A stretch of 11,030 nucleotides of DNA from an uncultured Bacilli bacterium. GTDB lineage: Bacteria > Bacillota_I > Bacilli_A > RF39 > UBA660. Both the position numbers and the translations under genes were made by a program. The stretch covers positions 1 through 11,030 of the forward strand of contig CANUCD010000028.1 in assembly GCA_947856335.1 (NCBI GenBank). Direction: 5' to 3'. The notes beneath the pieces are model-generated. The model ran no database searches. It was not told the DNA's origin and saw nothing but the letters and a program-made list of their open reading frames with translations. This document shows positions 1-6,763 of this stretch, piece by piece; position 1 is the first letter of the stretch, and each line of letters starts with the position of its first letter.

Positions 1-35
1 TTGAAAATATATTATATTATTAAGAAAATAATAAG

Positions 36-506
36 TCAATATTTTATCCAATCTAATACTTCATCACGACTAACATATCTATTAAATATTTTAGCACTAA
101 CAAAATGATAACAAGGATATGCCTCAATTAACTTTTCAAAACTATTTTCTACTAAAGAACCACCACTTGTTGCAAAAACATAAATATTTTTACCCACTAA
201 ATTATTTTCTTCTAAAAAAGTATTAACTATACGTGGTGCCTCATCCCACCATATCGGATAACCCAAAAAAACGATATCATACTCTTCTATATTAGCTACT
301 CTTTCTCTTACTTTAGGTCTAGCACTTTTATCTTTCATCTCAATACTAGACCTACTATAAGCATTATTCCAATCTAAATCAACATCAGTATAAAAATTAG
401 TTGGAACAATTGCAAACAAATCCCCTTTTAAAATCTCATTCAATTTTATTGCAACATCTTTTGTCACTCCACTACAAGAAAAATAACTAACTAAAATTTT
501 ATTCAT
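36..506 (-). CDS. Flavodoxin family protein (FMN-binding electron carrier)
   Basis: A 156-residue single-domain flavodoxin that should bind FMN and carry electrons in the cytosol; its redox partner is not evident. The N-terminus forms the first beta strand (KILVSYFS) followed by the phosphate-binding loop S10-x-x-G13-x-T15. A YPIWW motif at residues 83-87 and a TSGGS loop at 113-117 are the FMN ring-binding loops typical of the Flavodoxin_4/5-type families, including the following 'APR..NTFLE' helix. Length is normal for the group. The ATG at 504-506 has a perfect AGGAGGG site (514-520) seven bases upstream. It lies 42 bp downstream of the DUF1653 gene with no promoter or terminator obvious between them, so co-transcription is likely. 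It ends in TGA, the only TGA stop in the window; the conserved fold is complete there, which argues that TGA is a real stop. The specific physiological role is unknown. Confidence 0.93.
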   Translation of the reverse strand: MNKILVSYFSCSGVTKDVAIKLNEILKGDLFAIVPTNFYTDVDLDWNNAYSRSSIEMKDKSARPKVRERVANIEEYDIVFLGYPIWWDEAPRIVNTFLEENNLVGKNIYVFATSGGSLVENSFEKLIEAYPCYHFVSAKIFNRYVSRDEVLDWIKY

Positions 507-548
507 ATGTATACCCTCCTATACTTCTAACTTTCTTTATAACTATTA

Positions 549-791
549 TTATCTAACACTTTTTATATCTTGTAAAGTAAATCGATACTTCTCTTTTATA
601 TTAGGATACTTCTTATGGTCAACTTCACTTAAAAAAAGAGACAAAGGTCTAACCCACATTTTTCCATCATCATATAAAGAACGATATATAACACATTCTT
701 CTTCTGTCTCACTATAAGTAGCAAATCCCTCTACAACATAATAATCTCCTTTAAAATGTTTATAAATTCTTCCTATTTTAACTTCCTGCAT
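549..791 (-). CDS. DUF1653 domain protein
   Basis: A small 80-residue soluble protein that I recognise as DUF1653. The diagnostic pattern is present: G-x-x-Y-K-H-F-K-G-x-Y-Y-V-V (residues 7-20), then Y-S-E-T-E-E-x-x-V-I-Y-R-S-L-Y-D (26-41), then W-V-R-P-L-S-L-F (46-53), and a C-terminal Y-R-F-T. The fold is probably a small beta barrel and no enzymatic function is established for the family. The ATG at 789-791 has GAAAGGAA (797-804) at good spacing. It is the first gene after a well-formed promoter (825-854) and precedes the flavodoxin by 42 bp. Family assignment is from motif recognition; function is unknown. Confidence 0.9.
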   Translation of the reverse strand: MQEVKIGRIYKHFKGDYYVVEGFATYSETEEECVIYRSLYDDGKMWVRPLSLFLSEVDHKKYPNIKEKYRFTLQDIKSVR

Positions 792-824
792 ATAAATTCC
801 TTTCTACTATTATATTACGACCTC

Positions 825-854
825 ATTATATACACTAATAAAACTTAAAGTCAA
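825..854 (-). promoter_or_regulatory. Sigma-A-type promoter for the DUF1653-flavodoxin transcript
   Basis: Read on the minus strand, TTGACT (849-854) and a perfect TATAAT (825-830) are separated by 18 bp. Transcription would begin near 818, leaving a leader of about 25-30 bases before the DUF1653 start codon. It lies in the divergent gap between DUF1653 and the plus-strand acyltransferase. Confidence 0.7.
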
Positions 855-927
855 TAAAAAAACTATCAATTTAAATTAAAATATTCTTAACTTTACCAAA
901 AATATATTTACTATCTATAATTAAAGC

Positions 928-956
928 TTTATTTTCATGAACTTACATATTATAAT
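928..956 (+). promoter_or_regulatory. Probable promoter of the acyltransferase/DUF6320 operon
   Basis: A perfect TATAAT lies at 951-956, with only a weak -35 (TTTATT, 928-933) 17 bp upstream. A start near 963 would give a leader of about 27 bases to the TTG start at 990. The weak -35 suggests either low expression or help from an activator, which is inference. Confidence 0.5.
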
Positions 957-989
957 AGAAAAGAACAAATAGATTGGTAGGTGTATATA

Positions 990-2234
990 TTGACAAAACA
1001 CAATAAATGGTATAAGTTAGATAATGCTGCTAAAATATTTCCCCCCACAACTTCTTCATCCAATCCCAAAATATTTCGTTTCTCTATCCTCCTAAAAGAA
1101 GAAATAGAACCAACGAATTTACAAAAAGCCCTAGATATTACAATTGAAGATTTTCCCATTTTTAAATCAATATTAAAAAAGGGATTATTTTGGTATTATT
1201 TAGAAGAAAGTATTACCAAACCTAAAGTTAAAGAAGAAACAACTAGTCCCTGTGAAAAGCTAAATACTCCCCTATTATTTGAAGTAACATATTTTAAAAA
1301 CAAAATAAACCTAGAAGTATATCATGCTCTAAGTGATGGGGCTGGTTGTCTAACCTTTTTCGAAAATCTAATTTATAATTATCTAAAAATTTATTACAAC
1401 ATCCAAGATAACACAATTATTACCAAAAGTTCTGAATATGAAAAAGAAGTAGATAGTTTTAATCATTACTACAATCCCAAAGCAAAAATAAAACTTAAAA
1501 ACAGAAAAAAAGCCTATAATCTAAAAGGAAAATGGTATCCTGAGGGCAAAATAAAAATAATAAGTGCATCTACTTCTACCTCTAAATTAAAAGAAATAGC
1601 TAAAAATTGCCAAACAACTATTACTGGACTTCTTATTAGTTTAACGATTAAAAGTTTAGAAGACATACTAAGTATTAAAGAAAAGAAAAAAGAAATATCT
1701 ATAACCGTTCCCATCAATTTAAGAAAAATATTTAAATCAGAAACTGTTCGTAACTTCTTTAGTGTAACAAATATCACTTATAAATTTACTAATCAAAACA
1801 CTCCACTAGAAGAAATCATTAAAGAAGTAGATAAACAATTAAAAAGAAGTTTAAATAAAGATGTCATCTATACTAATATGACTAAGATGATATGGTTAGA
1901 AAACTTCTTTGTTATTCGTCTTGTTCCTTTATTTATCAAAAATAAAATATTAAATTTTTTCTATAAAGAAACCATGAAAAAACAAACACTAGGTTTATCT
2001 AATGTAGGTATTTTTAAATTACCTAAGTCATGTTTTCCATATATTGATAACGTTTTAGTTATGAATAGTACTGATGCTATAGAAATATGCGTTATTTCCT
2101 ATGAAGATACAATATCTATTAGTTGTTCTTCTCATTTTACTAATTCAGAACTAGAAAAAAACTTATTTAGAATGCTAAGAAAATTTAATTTAGATATAAC
2201 GATATATACAAATGATTTAGAAAGAGATGATTAA
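990..2234 (+). CDS. Condensation-type acyltransferase (alcohol acetyltransferase-like)
   Basis: A 414-residue protein of the CoA-dependent acyltransferase/condensation superfamily (AATase/PapA-like). The catalytic HxxxDG motif appears as H112-A-L-S-D116-G117, in the usual context YHALSDGAG. A late 'LSNVG' strand near residue 338 matches the conserved SN-G segment of the second half-domain, so both halves of the fold are present and full length. Such enzymes move an acyl group from CoA or a carrier protein to an alcohol or amine; the acceptor cannot be read from sequence. Start choice: TTG at 990 sits seven bases after a TAGGTG-like site (977-982). An in-frame GTG at 981 lies inside that site and has no ribosome binding site of its own. 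The stop codon abuts the next gene's ATG, so the two are surely co-transcribed. No transmembrane signal is obvious; it probably acts at the inner face of the membrane with its partner. Confidence 0.85.
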   Translation: MTKHNKWYKLDNAAKIFPPTTSSSNPKIFRFSILLKEEIEPTNLQKALDITIEDFPIFKSILKKGLFWYYLEESITKPKVKEETTSPCEKLNTPLLFEVTYFKNKINLEVYHALSDGAGCLTFFENLIYNYLKIYYNIQDNTIITKSSEYEKEVDSFNHYYNPKAKIKLKNRKKAYNLKGKWYPEGKIKIISASTSTSKLKEIAKNCQTTITGLLISLTIKSLEDILSIKEKKKEISITVPINLRKIFKSETVRNFFSVTNITYKFTNQNTPLEEIIKEVDKQLKRSLNKDVIYTNMTKMIWLENFFVIRLVPLFIKNKILNFFYKETMKKQTLGLSNVGIFKLPKSCFPYIDNVLVMNSTDAIEICVISYEDTISISCSSHFTNSELEKNLFRMLRKFNLDITIYTNDLERDD

Positions 2235-2894
2235 ATGAATAAATGTCCAAAATGTGATGTAAATATTATGACTAACACTAATATATGCCCATTATGTCAT
2301 AATAAAATAGTATTAAAAGAAAAAAATAGTATTTATCCCAAAGTAAACACTAAATATCACTCTCATGAATTACTAATCAAAATTCTTTTATTTACAACAA
2401 TATGTGGTATTATTTTTTCATTACTCATAAATTACTGGGTAAGTAAAGAAATATCTTGGTCTATTTTTGTTATTTTAGGTATTATTTCTTATTGGTTAAC
2501 TTTTAGTATGGGAATGAATCATCATCACGAGTTTATGCGTATCTTATTCGCCGAAATAATTAGTATTATCATTCTATCTATTATTTGGGATTTATTAACA
2601 GGATTTCATAAATGGTCACTTACTTATGTTTTACCATTCTTATGCATTGCCTACCAAGTTATCTTCCTAATTATGCGTATATTTACTAGATATGCTAAAA
2701 AAGAATATATTTTATATACTTACTTAAACTCTTTTATTGGTTTAACTCCCCTATATTTCATTGTAGGAAATAAACTTAATCCTATATGGCCATCATATGT
2801 ATCCGTATCATTTAGTATTCTTTCTTTAATCTTTCTAATAATTTTTAATCATCATGCTTTAGAAACTGAAATTGAGCGAAGACTACATATTTAA
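2235..2894 (+). CDS. Zinc-ribbon multi-pass membrane protein (DUF6320-like)
   Basis: A 219-residue protein. It starts with a rubredoxin-type zinc ribbon, C4-P-K-C7 and C18-P-L-C21, followed by a short polar linker (22-45). About six hydrophobic helices follow, near residues 46-67, 74-91, 101-121, 127-149, 157-177 and 184-205, with a short charged tail. The ribbon is expected on the cytoplasmic side. The layout and its place directly after an alcohol acetyltransferase-like gene match what I recall of DUF6320 proteins; the family name is from memory and was not checked by search. Histidine clusters (MNHHHEF near 94-100, NHH near 205-207) lie at membrane edges and could bind metal, which is speculative. 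ATG 2235 directly follows the upstream TAA, with a modest AAAGAG site inside the upstream gene. The 3' end overlaps the convergent gene's stop by 4 bp. Function is unknown; a partner or membrane anchor for the acyltransferase is inferred. Confidence 0.78.
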   Translation: MNKCPKCDVNIMTNTNICPLCHNKIVLKEKNSIYPKVNTKYHSHELLIKILLFTTICGIIFSLLINYWVSKEISWSIFVILGIISYWLTFSMGMNHHHEFMRILFAEIISIIILSIIWDLLTGFHKWSLTYVLPFLCIAYQVIFLIMRIFTRYAKKEYILYTYLNSFIGLTPLYFIVGNKLNPIWPSYVSVSFSILSLIFLIIFNHHALETEIERRLHI

Positions 2895-3382
2895 TTAACA
2901 ATCATCAAAATAATATCAACAATAAATAAAATGATAAATATACATGATACCCATTTGGGTATTTTTTTTACAAACACAATCAATAAAGGCATAACAAAAT
3001 AATTTATTAAAGTTGCAAGTAGTCCCCACAATAAAGATACCTCAAGACAAATATATTTTCCATAATTAAAACGCATATTCGTATAATCCCAATAAACACG
3101 ATGAAAAATATTTTCGATAAGCATACCTCCACTAAATTCAACAATCGTCATAAATATTGTAACACAAACATAAAAAAGGCTTACTTCCAACCATTTATTT
3201 AAATGATATTGCTTTAAAAAACGATTCAAAAAAACAATTATCAAAGCTCCTATTCCATAAATAAAAGTCCAAGGACCATATAAAATACCACTATTGAAAA
3301 AATCATTAGAAACAAAATTCAAAATACTTTCAAACAAAAAGCCAATTACAGAAAAAACAAAAAAGATATTAACATAAAACAT
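2891..3382 (-). CDS. PF06541-type membrane protein (putative ABC transporter permease-like)
   Basis: A 163-residue integral membrane protein with about four to five helices. It carries the hallmarks of the family annotated as 'putative ABC transporter type IV/CmpB-like': G36-P-W-T-F-I-Y-G-I-G-A after the first helix, V-E-F-S-G-G-x-L-I-E (81-90), and Y-W-D-Y-T ... N-Y-G-K-Y-I-C-L-E-V-S-L-L-W-G-L (97-121). No ATPase or binding protein is nearby, so the transporter label is only the family's name. Start choice: ATG at 3380-3382 has AGAGGTGAT (3385-3393) at good spacing; an in-frame ATG at 3409 would overlap the upstream gene and lacks a site. It begins 10 bp after the UPF0316 stop, so the two are an operon. 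Its last 25 or so codons contain the terminator of the opposite-strand operon (2947-2969), and its stop overlaps that operon's last codon. Confidence 0.82.
   Translation of the reverse strand: MFYVNIFFVFSVIGFLFESILNFVSNDFFNSGILYGPWTFIYGIGALIIVFLNRFLKQYHLNKWLEVSLFYVCVTIFMTIVEFSGGMLIENIFHRVYWDYTNMRFNYGKYICLEVSLLWGLLATLINYFVMPLLIVFVKKIPKWVSCIFIILFIVDIILMIVN
2947..2969 (+). terminator. Rho-independent terminator of the acyltransferase operon, inside a convergent gene
   Basis: On the plus strand, ATACCC (2947-2952), loop ATTT and GGGTAT (2957-2962) form a perfect 6-bp stem followed by seven T. It lies 53 bp past the DUF6320-like stop and wholly within the minus-strand PF06541-type gene, where it encodes roughly K-K-I-P-K-W-V-S. 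On the minus strand the hairpin is preceded by, not followed by, the U-rich side, so it should act in one direction only. Confidence 0.82.
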
Positions 3383-3392
3383 ATCATCACCT

Positions 3393-3899
3393 CTATTTAA
3401 TATACCCATTATGTACTACTTTAGTATCTTTTACGACAATAAATGCATGAGGATCAATCTTTTTAATTAAAGAAACTGTCTCTTGGGTATTTTTACTTTT
3501 TACATCAACAATAATTAAATCTTTTTTATCCCGATAATTATTTTTTAAAGCTATTACTGAGACAGCACACCCCTCTTTTCTAAGTGCATATATTAACTTA
3601 GTATTATTTTTTTTGGTAGTAATTTCAATACTATTAACATTTTTAATAAATTTCCTTGATAAAAAGCCACCAATATATGTTCCTGTTGCATACCCAAGAG
3701 AATAAAAAATAGGAATTAAAATACTATCAATATTCGTATTAAGTGCCTTTCTTGCTGCCATAAACCAAACAAATACTTCACAAAAAGCTAAAATCGGTGT
3801 CAAAATACTTTTCTTCCTAACCATAATCATCATTCTAAATGTTGAAATAGAAACATCAATAATACGAGCCAAAAATATTTCTAAACATACAAAAAGCAT
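3393..3899 (-). CDS. UPF0316/DUF2179 family membrane protein
   Basis: A 168-residue protein with three N-terminal membrane helices (about 1-20, 32-50, 58-80) and a soluble C-terminal domain (about 90-168). The N-terminal half matches the UPF0316 pattern: a first helix ending 'ARIIDVSISTFRMM', basic loop R-K-K, 'AFCEVFVWFMAA', then 'SLGYATGTYIGGFL'. The C-terminal half fits DUF2179, an alpha/beta domain seen in bacterial membrane proteins, with the typical 'IKKIDPHAFIVVKD' ending. The function is not established. Start choice: ATG at 3897-3899 has GGTGAT (3903-3908) just upstream; the in-frame ATG at 3932 has no such site and would add 11 atypical residues. It sits between the zinc-ribbon gene and the PF06541-type gene and is probably co-transcribed with both. 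Confidence 0.82.
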   Translation of the reverse strand: MLFVCLEIFLARIIDVSISTFRMMIMVRKKSILTPILAFCEVFVWFMAARKALNTNIDSILIPIFYSLGYATGTYIGGFLSRKFIKNVNSIEITTKKNNTKLIYALRKEGCAVSVIALKNNYRDKKDLIIVDVKSKNTQETVSLIKKIDPHAFIVVKDTKVVHNGYIK

Positions 3900-3934
3900 A
3901 ATATCACCATTTATATTATGCTTAAAAAACACAA

Positions 3935-4204
3935 TTACATAACTTTTAATATCGCCACAATTACCAAAATAATAACAATCAACACAATAAATATTACTCC
4001 TAAATATTTATTTTCATTTCTTTTTTTATAATCTCTTTTAACTGTATTATTATTATATTCATCACTCTTTAAATAAACATCATTTTTATTTTCTCTCATA
4101 AATTTCTTTTGCTCTTTAATCTGTTCTTCACTCATCATTGCTCCACATCTCCGACAAATAAACCCTTGACTAGGAAGAGCAGCTCCACATCTCTTACAAT
4201 ACAT
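3935..4204 (-). CDS. Small zinc-ribbon protein with C-terminal membrane anchor
   Basis: An 89-residue protein. The N-terminal zinc ribbon has C3-K-R-C6 and C17-R-R-C20. A charged, probably disordered or helical linker (about 21-66, rich in K, E, N and D) follows, and one strongly hydrophobic helix ends the chain (about 68-87). This tail-anchored layout places the ribbon in the cytoplasm. Such zinc_ribbon membrane proteins are common in Bacillota and lack a defined role. Start choice: ATG at 4202-4204 gives 'MYCKRCG' at the very N-terminus, usual for the family, and has GGTGGTGAT (4209-4217) upstream. An in-frame ATG at 4219 overlaps that site. It is the first gene of the three-gene set ending at 2891 and has a candidate promoter/operator just upstream. 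Confidence 0.82.
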   Translation of the reverse strand: MYCKRCGAALPSQGFICRRCGAMMSEEQIKEQKKFMRENKNDVYLKSDEYNNNTVKRDYKKRNENKYLGVIFIVLIVIILVIVAILKVM

Positions 4205-4220
4205 ATATATCACCACCATT

Positions 4221-4250
4221 ATTGTAAACCATTTACATTAGGCAAGTAAA
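4221..4250 (-). promoter_or_regulatory. Candidate promoter with overlapping palindromic operator
   Basis: On the minus strand, TTTACT (4245-4250) and TACAAT (4221-4226) are spaced by 18 bp, upstream of the zinc-ribbon gene. The -10 overlaps a palindrome of 6-bp arms with a 3-bp centre, TGTAAACCATTTACA (plus-strand reading, 4223-4237). A regulator bound there would block the -10. The identity of any regulator is unknown. Confidence 0.45.
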
Positions 4251-4276
4251 CAAAACACAAACGTTTTACAAAGAAT

Positions 4277-5035
4277 TTACATCTTATCCGTTTTTCTCTT
4301 TTGAATATTATAAGTAATATATAATGATAAACGATAAGGAGCAAAACGAGTTATAAAAAGTGTTAACTTCATTAAAAGTGTTGGGACAATAATCATTTTT
4401 CGCTTAAACAATTTATCAATAGCATACTTAGCTACTTCATAACTACTAGCTTCTCTAATAGCAAATTTCCCATGAGCTACTAAATTAAATTCTGTTGCAA
4501 CTGGACCTGGACACAAAGCACTTATAAAAACATTACTATGAGCTCTTTTTAATTCTTCATAAATAGCCATTGTAAGCTTTGTAACATAATTTTTAGTCGC
4601 ATAATAAGTAGCCATTCTAGGACCAGCCATAAACCCAGCACTTGAACAAACATTTAAAATAAAACCTCTATCTCTTTTTACAAAATCTTGTAAAAATAAT
4701 TTCGTTAAAATATGATATTGAACAATATTTAAATCTATCATATCAAGTTCTGTATCCAAATCTGTTTTAGAAAATTCTCCAAATAAACCAAAACCAGCAT
4801 TATTTATAAGTACATCTATTTTTTTATTTTTAACTTTATCATAAAGCTTATAACAATTACTTCTAACTTTTAAATCAAGAGCAATTACTTGGACAGGAGT
4901 CCCTAACTCTTTTTTTAATTCTTCTAATCTTTCCTTTCTTCTAGCAACCAATATTAACTCATACCCCATTTTAGACAAAATACGAGCCATATCTCTTCCT
5001 ATACCTGAAGAAGCCCCTGTAATAAGTGCTAACAT
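4277..5035 (-). CDS. Short-chain dehydrogenase/reductase (SDR)
   Basis: A 252-residue classical SDR, an NAD(P)-dependent oxidoreductase with a Rossmann fold. It has the cofactor motif T6-G-A-S-S-G-I-G13, the structural N78-N-A-G81, and active-site residues N103, S131, Y144 and K148 (Y-x-x-x-K). The P-G loop follows (C175-P-G-P-V-A-T-E-F). The basic run A31-R-R-K-E-R after strand 2 suggests NADP(H) preference, which is inference. The C-terminal extension, with a hydrophobic stretch (216-230) and a basic tail, resembles the DltE/YqjQ-like SDRs that sit near membranes; the substrate cannot be deduced. ATG at 5033-5035 has GAGGTG (5041-5046) five bases upstream. It starts 39 bp after the pyrophosphatase with no terminator seen, so the two are probably co-transcribed. 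Confidence 0.93.
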   Translation of the reverse strand: MLALITGASSGIGRDMARILSKMGYELILVARRKERLEELKKELGTPVQVIALDLKVRSNCYKLYDKVKNKKIDVLINNAGFGLFGEFSKTDLDTELDMIDLNIVQYHILTKLFLQDFVKRDRGFILNVCSSAGFMAGPRMATYYATKNYVTKLTMAIYEELKRAHSNVFISALCPGPVATEFNLVAHGKFAIREASSYEVAKYAIDKLFKRKMIIVPTLLMKLTLFITRFAPYRLSLYITYNIQKRKTDKM

Positions 5036-5074
5036 ATATACACCTCAAACATTATTATTCCCCAAAACAAATAC

Positions 5075-6691
5075 TTATACTCTCTTTTGTAAAACTTCGA
5101 GTAACATAGGAAGCATCTGTTTTTTTCTTGATACTAAATCAGGAATATATACTCCCTCATAAACATCTTTTAAATCAAAAGCATCTTTAATTATTTCATC
5201 AGCATTCGTATTATATAAAACATAACTTCCATTTCGATAAACATCTGTTATAAAAAGAGCACAACAAATAAAGTTTTTACTTAACTCATCTAATTTAGCA
5301 ATATATTCGTCCATATTCTTTTCAATATCATTAAAATCCATTGTCATAACTTGAGAAATACCCAAAATATTATTACCAACATTATAAGTTTTAAAATCTT
5401 GGTTAATTAAATCACTAACACTAACTCCTTTAATACTAGAAGCAGCTTTAAACATTTGATACCCATACTCATCAATATTTACATGAGCTAATTTAGCAAG
5501 TTTAGAAGCCGCAAAAACATCTTCTTCAGTCGTTGTTGGTGATTTAAAAATAAGTGTATCAGATAAAATTGCACTAAGCATAATTCCAGCAATAGCCTTA
5601 GGAATAACAACCTTTTTTTCCACAAATAAATTATAAATAATTGTACAAGTACATCCAACAGGCATACTTCTAAAATTGATAGGAGTATTTGTACCTATTG
5701 CTCCTAAATTATGATGATCAATAATCTCTGTTATCTCTGCTTCTTCTATTCCTATAGCACTTTGAGCAAAGCTATTATGATCAACTAAAATAACTTTTTG
5801 TTTATTATAATGATCTACACTCGTAACTTTAAGTAATCCTAAACATTCATTTTTATTATTAACAACTGGATAATTCGTATGTCCCTCTTTATTAGCAAGA
5901 GAAATAAAATCACTTCGATAATCTTTATTATGTATTGATATTGGTTTAGAATTTATATTGATAGAACGAATACGATTACTTAAAATAAGTTTATTAACAG
6001 CTTCTAAACTATTAAGTCTACTTAAAATAATATTAACACCATTCTTAATAGCTCTCTTAAGTAATTTATCAGGCAACATATGATTACCAGTTAAAACTAT
6101 TAGCTGAACTTTAGAATCAATTGCATAATCAAGTATTTTATAACGATCTCCCACTACTAAAATATCTTGATTAGATAAAGTAACTTCTTCATGAAATGTC
6201 TTGCTCTGAAAAGAAGCAACCATTGCATTACCCTTAATATGTTCACTTACTCGAACAATTTCTTCTCCATCTACACTTCTTAAAATATTATCATAACTCG
6301 TATCTACTTTCTCTTTATTACCACTAATCAAAAACTTAGCAATCTCTTTTAAAGTTACTAACCCTGTCAATTTTCTATTTTCATCTACTAAAGGCACTGC
6401 TGTAATCGCCTCTTTTTGCATATGTAAAAAAGTATCATAAATAGAATCATCTTCATGAGCAATAGCTTTCTTATTATACTTAATATCTTTTATTCTTACC
6501 TTTGTATCATTTAAATAATCTGGTTCACTTACTTTAAAATACTGTAAAGCAAACTTAGACTCATTATTTAAATGTCCTAAAACTTTAGGAACTGTATTTC
6601 TTCCTAGTTCATTTAATAAATAAGATAGAGCAATACTAGCACACACACTATCCGTATCAGGATTACGGTGCCCAAAAATAAATGTTTGCAT
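5075..6691 (-). CDS. ppaC: Manganese-dependent inorganic pyrophosphatase with CBS-DRTGG-CBS regulatory insert
   Basis: A 538-residue family II pyrophosphatase (DHH superfamily), a cytosolic enzyme splitting pyrophosphate into two phosphates. The metal-site residues are present: H8, D12 and D14 in GHRNPDTDS, D304 (VDHN), H326 in the D325-H-H motif, and D378 (ILSDT). A C-terminal S521-R-K-K motif binds substrate in the DHHA2 domain. Between residues about 62 and 300 lies the regulatory insert: CBS1 (about 62-125), a DRTGG domain (about 130-245, with V-G-D-R at 180-183 and L-T-G-N at 200-203) and CBS2 (about 247-300). Characterised CBS-PPases are controlled by adenine nucleotides, and diadenosine polyphosphates activate the DRTGG-containing ones. 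The last G of the DRTGG signature is replaced by N here. The start ATG has GGAGG nearby (6699-6703). It has its own extended -10 promoter and is probably followed by the SDR in one transcript. Confidence 0.96.
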   Translation of the reverse strand: MQTFIFGHRNPDTDSVCASIALSYLLNELGRNTVPKVLGHLNNESKFALQYFKVSEPDYLNDTKVRIKDIKYNKKAIAHEDDSIYDTFLHMQKEAITAVPLVDENRKLTGLVTLKEIAKFLISGNKEKVDTSYDNILRSVDGEEIVRVSEHIKGNAMVASFQSKTFHEEVTLSNQDILVVGDRYKILDYAIDSKVQLIVLTGNHMLPDKLLKRAIKNGVNIILSRLNSLEAVNKLILSNRIRSININSKPISIHNKDYRSDFISLANKEGHTNYPVVNNKNECLGLLKVTSVDHYNKQKVILVDHNSFAQSAIGIEEAEITEIIDHHNLGAIGTNTPINFRSMPVGCTCTIIYNLFVEKKVVIPKAIAGIMLSAILSDTLIFKSPTTTEEDVFAASKLAKLAHVNIDEYGYQMFKAASSIKGVSVSDLINQDFKTYNVGNNILGISQVMTMDFNDIEKNMDEYIAKLDELSKNFICCALFITDVYRNGSYVLYNTNADEIIKDAFDLKDVYEGVYIPDLVSRKKQMLPMLLEVLQKRV

Positions 6692-6714
6692 AAACCATCC
6701 TCCATAACTACTTA

Positions 6715-6743
6715 ATCATACCATAAATTAACGCAAAAATAAA
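6715..6743 (-). promoter_or_regulatory. Extended -10 promoter of the pyrophosphatase
   Basis: On the minus strand, TGGTATGAT (6715-6723) is an extended -10 (TGn plus TATGAT). A weak -35, TTTATT (6738-6743), lies 17 bp upstream and shares its sequence with the U-rich tail and hairpin edge of the preceding terminator. Transcription would begin about 15-20 bases before the GGAGG site, leaving a very short leader. Confidence 0.55.
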
Positions 6744-6763
6744 GGGAAGATAAATCCTTCCCT
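6735..6763 (-). terminator. Rho-independent terminator upstream of the pyrophosphatase
   Basis: On the minus strand, AGGGAAG (6757-6763), a 7-base loop and CTTCCCT (6743-6749) form a perfect 7-bp stem followed by TTATTTTTG. It ends the transcript coming from the histidine kinase direction, or a short independent RNA. On the plus strand the hairpin is followed by A-rich sequence, so it acts on the minus strand only. Confidence 0.8.

Noticed and set aside
11..35. AT-only hairpin after the flavodoxin stop as a terminator
   Set aside because: The arms (TTATTA/TAATAA) have no GC pair and there is no clean T-run; too weak to call, and the window ends here.
981..989. GTG at 981 as start of the acyltransferase
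   Set aside because: The GTG is part of the TAGGTG ribosome binding site that serves the TTG at 990, and it has no good site of its own.
950..1159. Minus-strand open frame over the acyltransferase start and its promoter
   Set aside because: Antisense to a gene with clear family motifs, low-complexity translation, and it covers the promoter and ribosome binding site of the real gene.
1514..1777. Minus-strand 87-codon open frame inside the acyltransferase
   Set aside because: Fully antisense to a conserved gene, with no ribosome binding site or recognisable protein features; expected by chance in AT-rich DNA.
4255..4272. CG-centred near-palindrome resembling a catabolite (cre) site
   Set aside because: Centred on AAACGTTT, but the flanking positions are one base out of register with the cre consensus, so no CcpA site is claimed.
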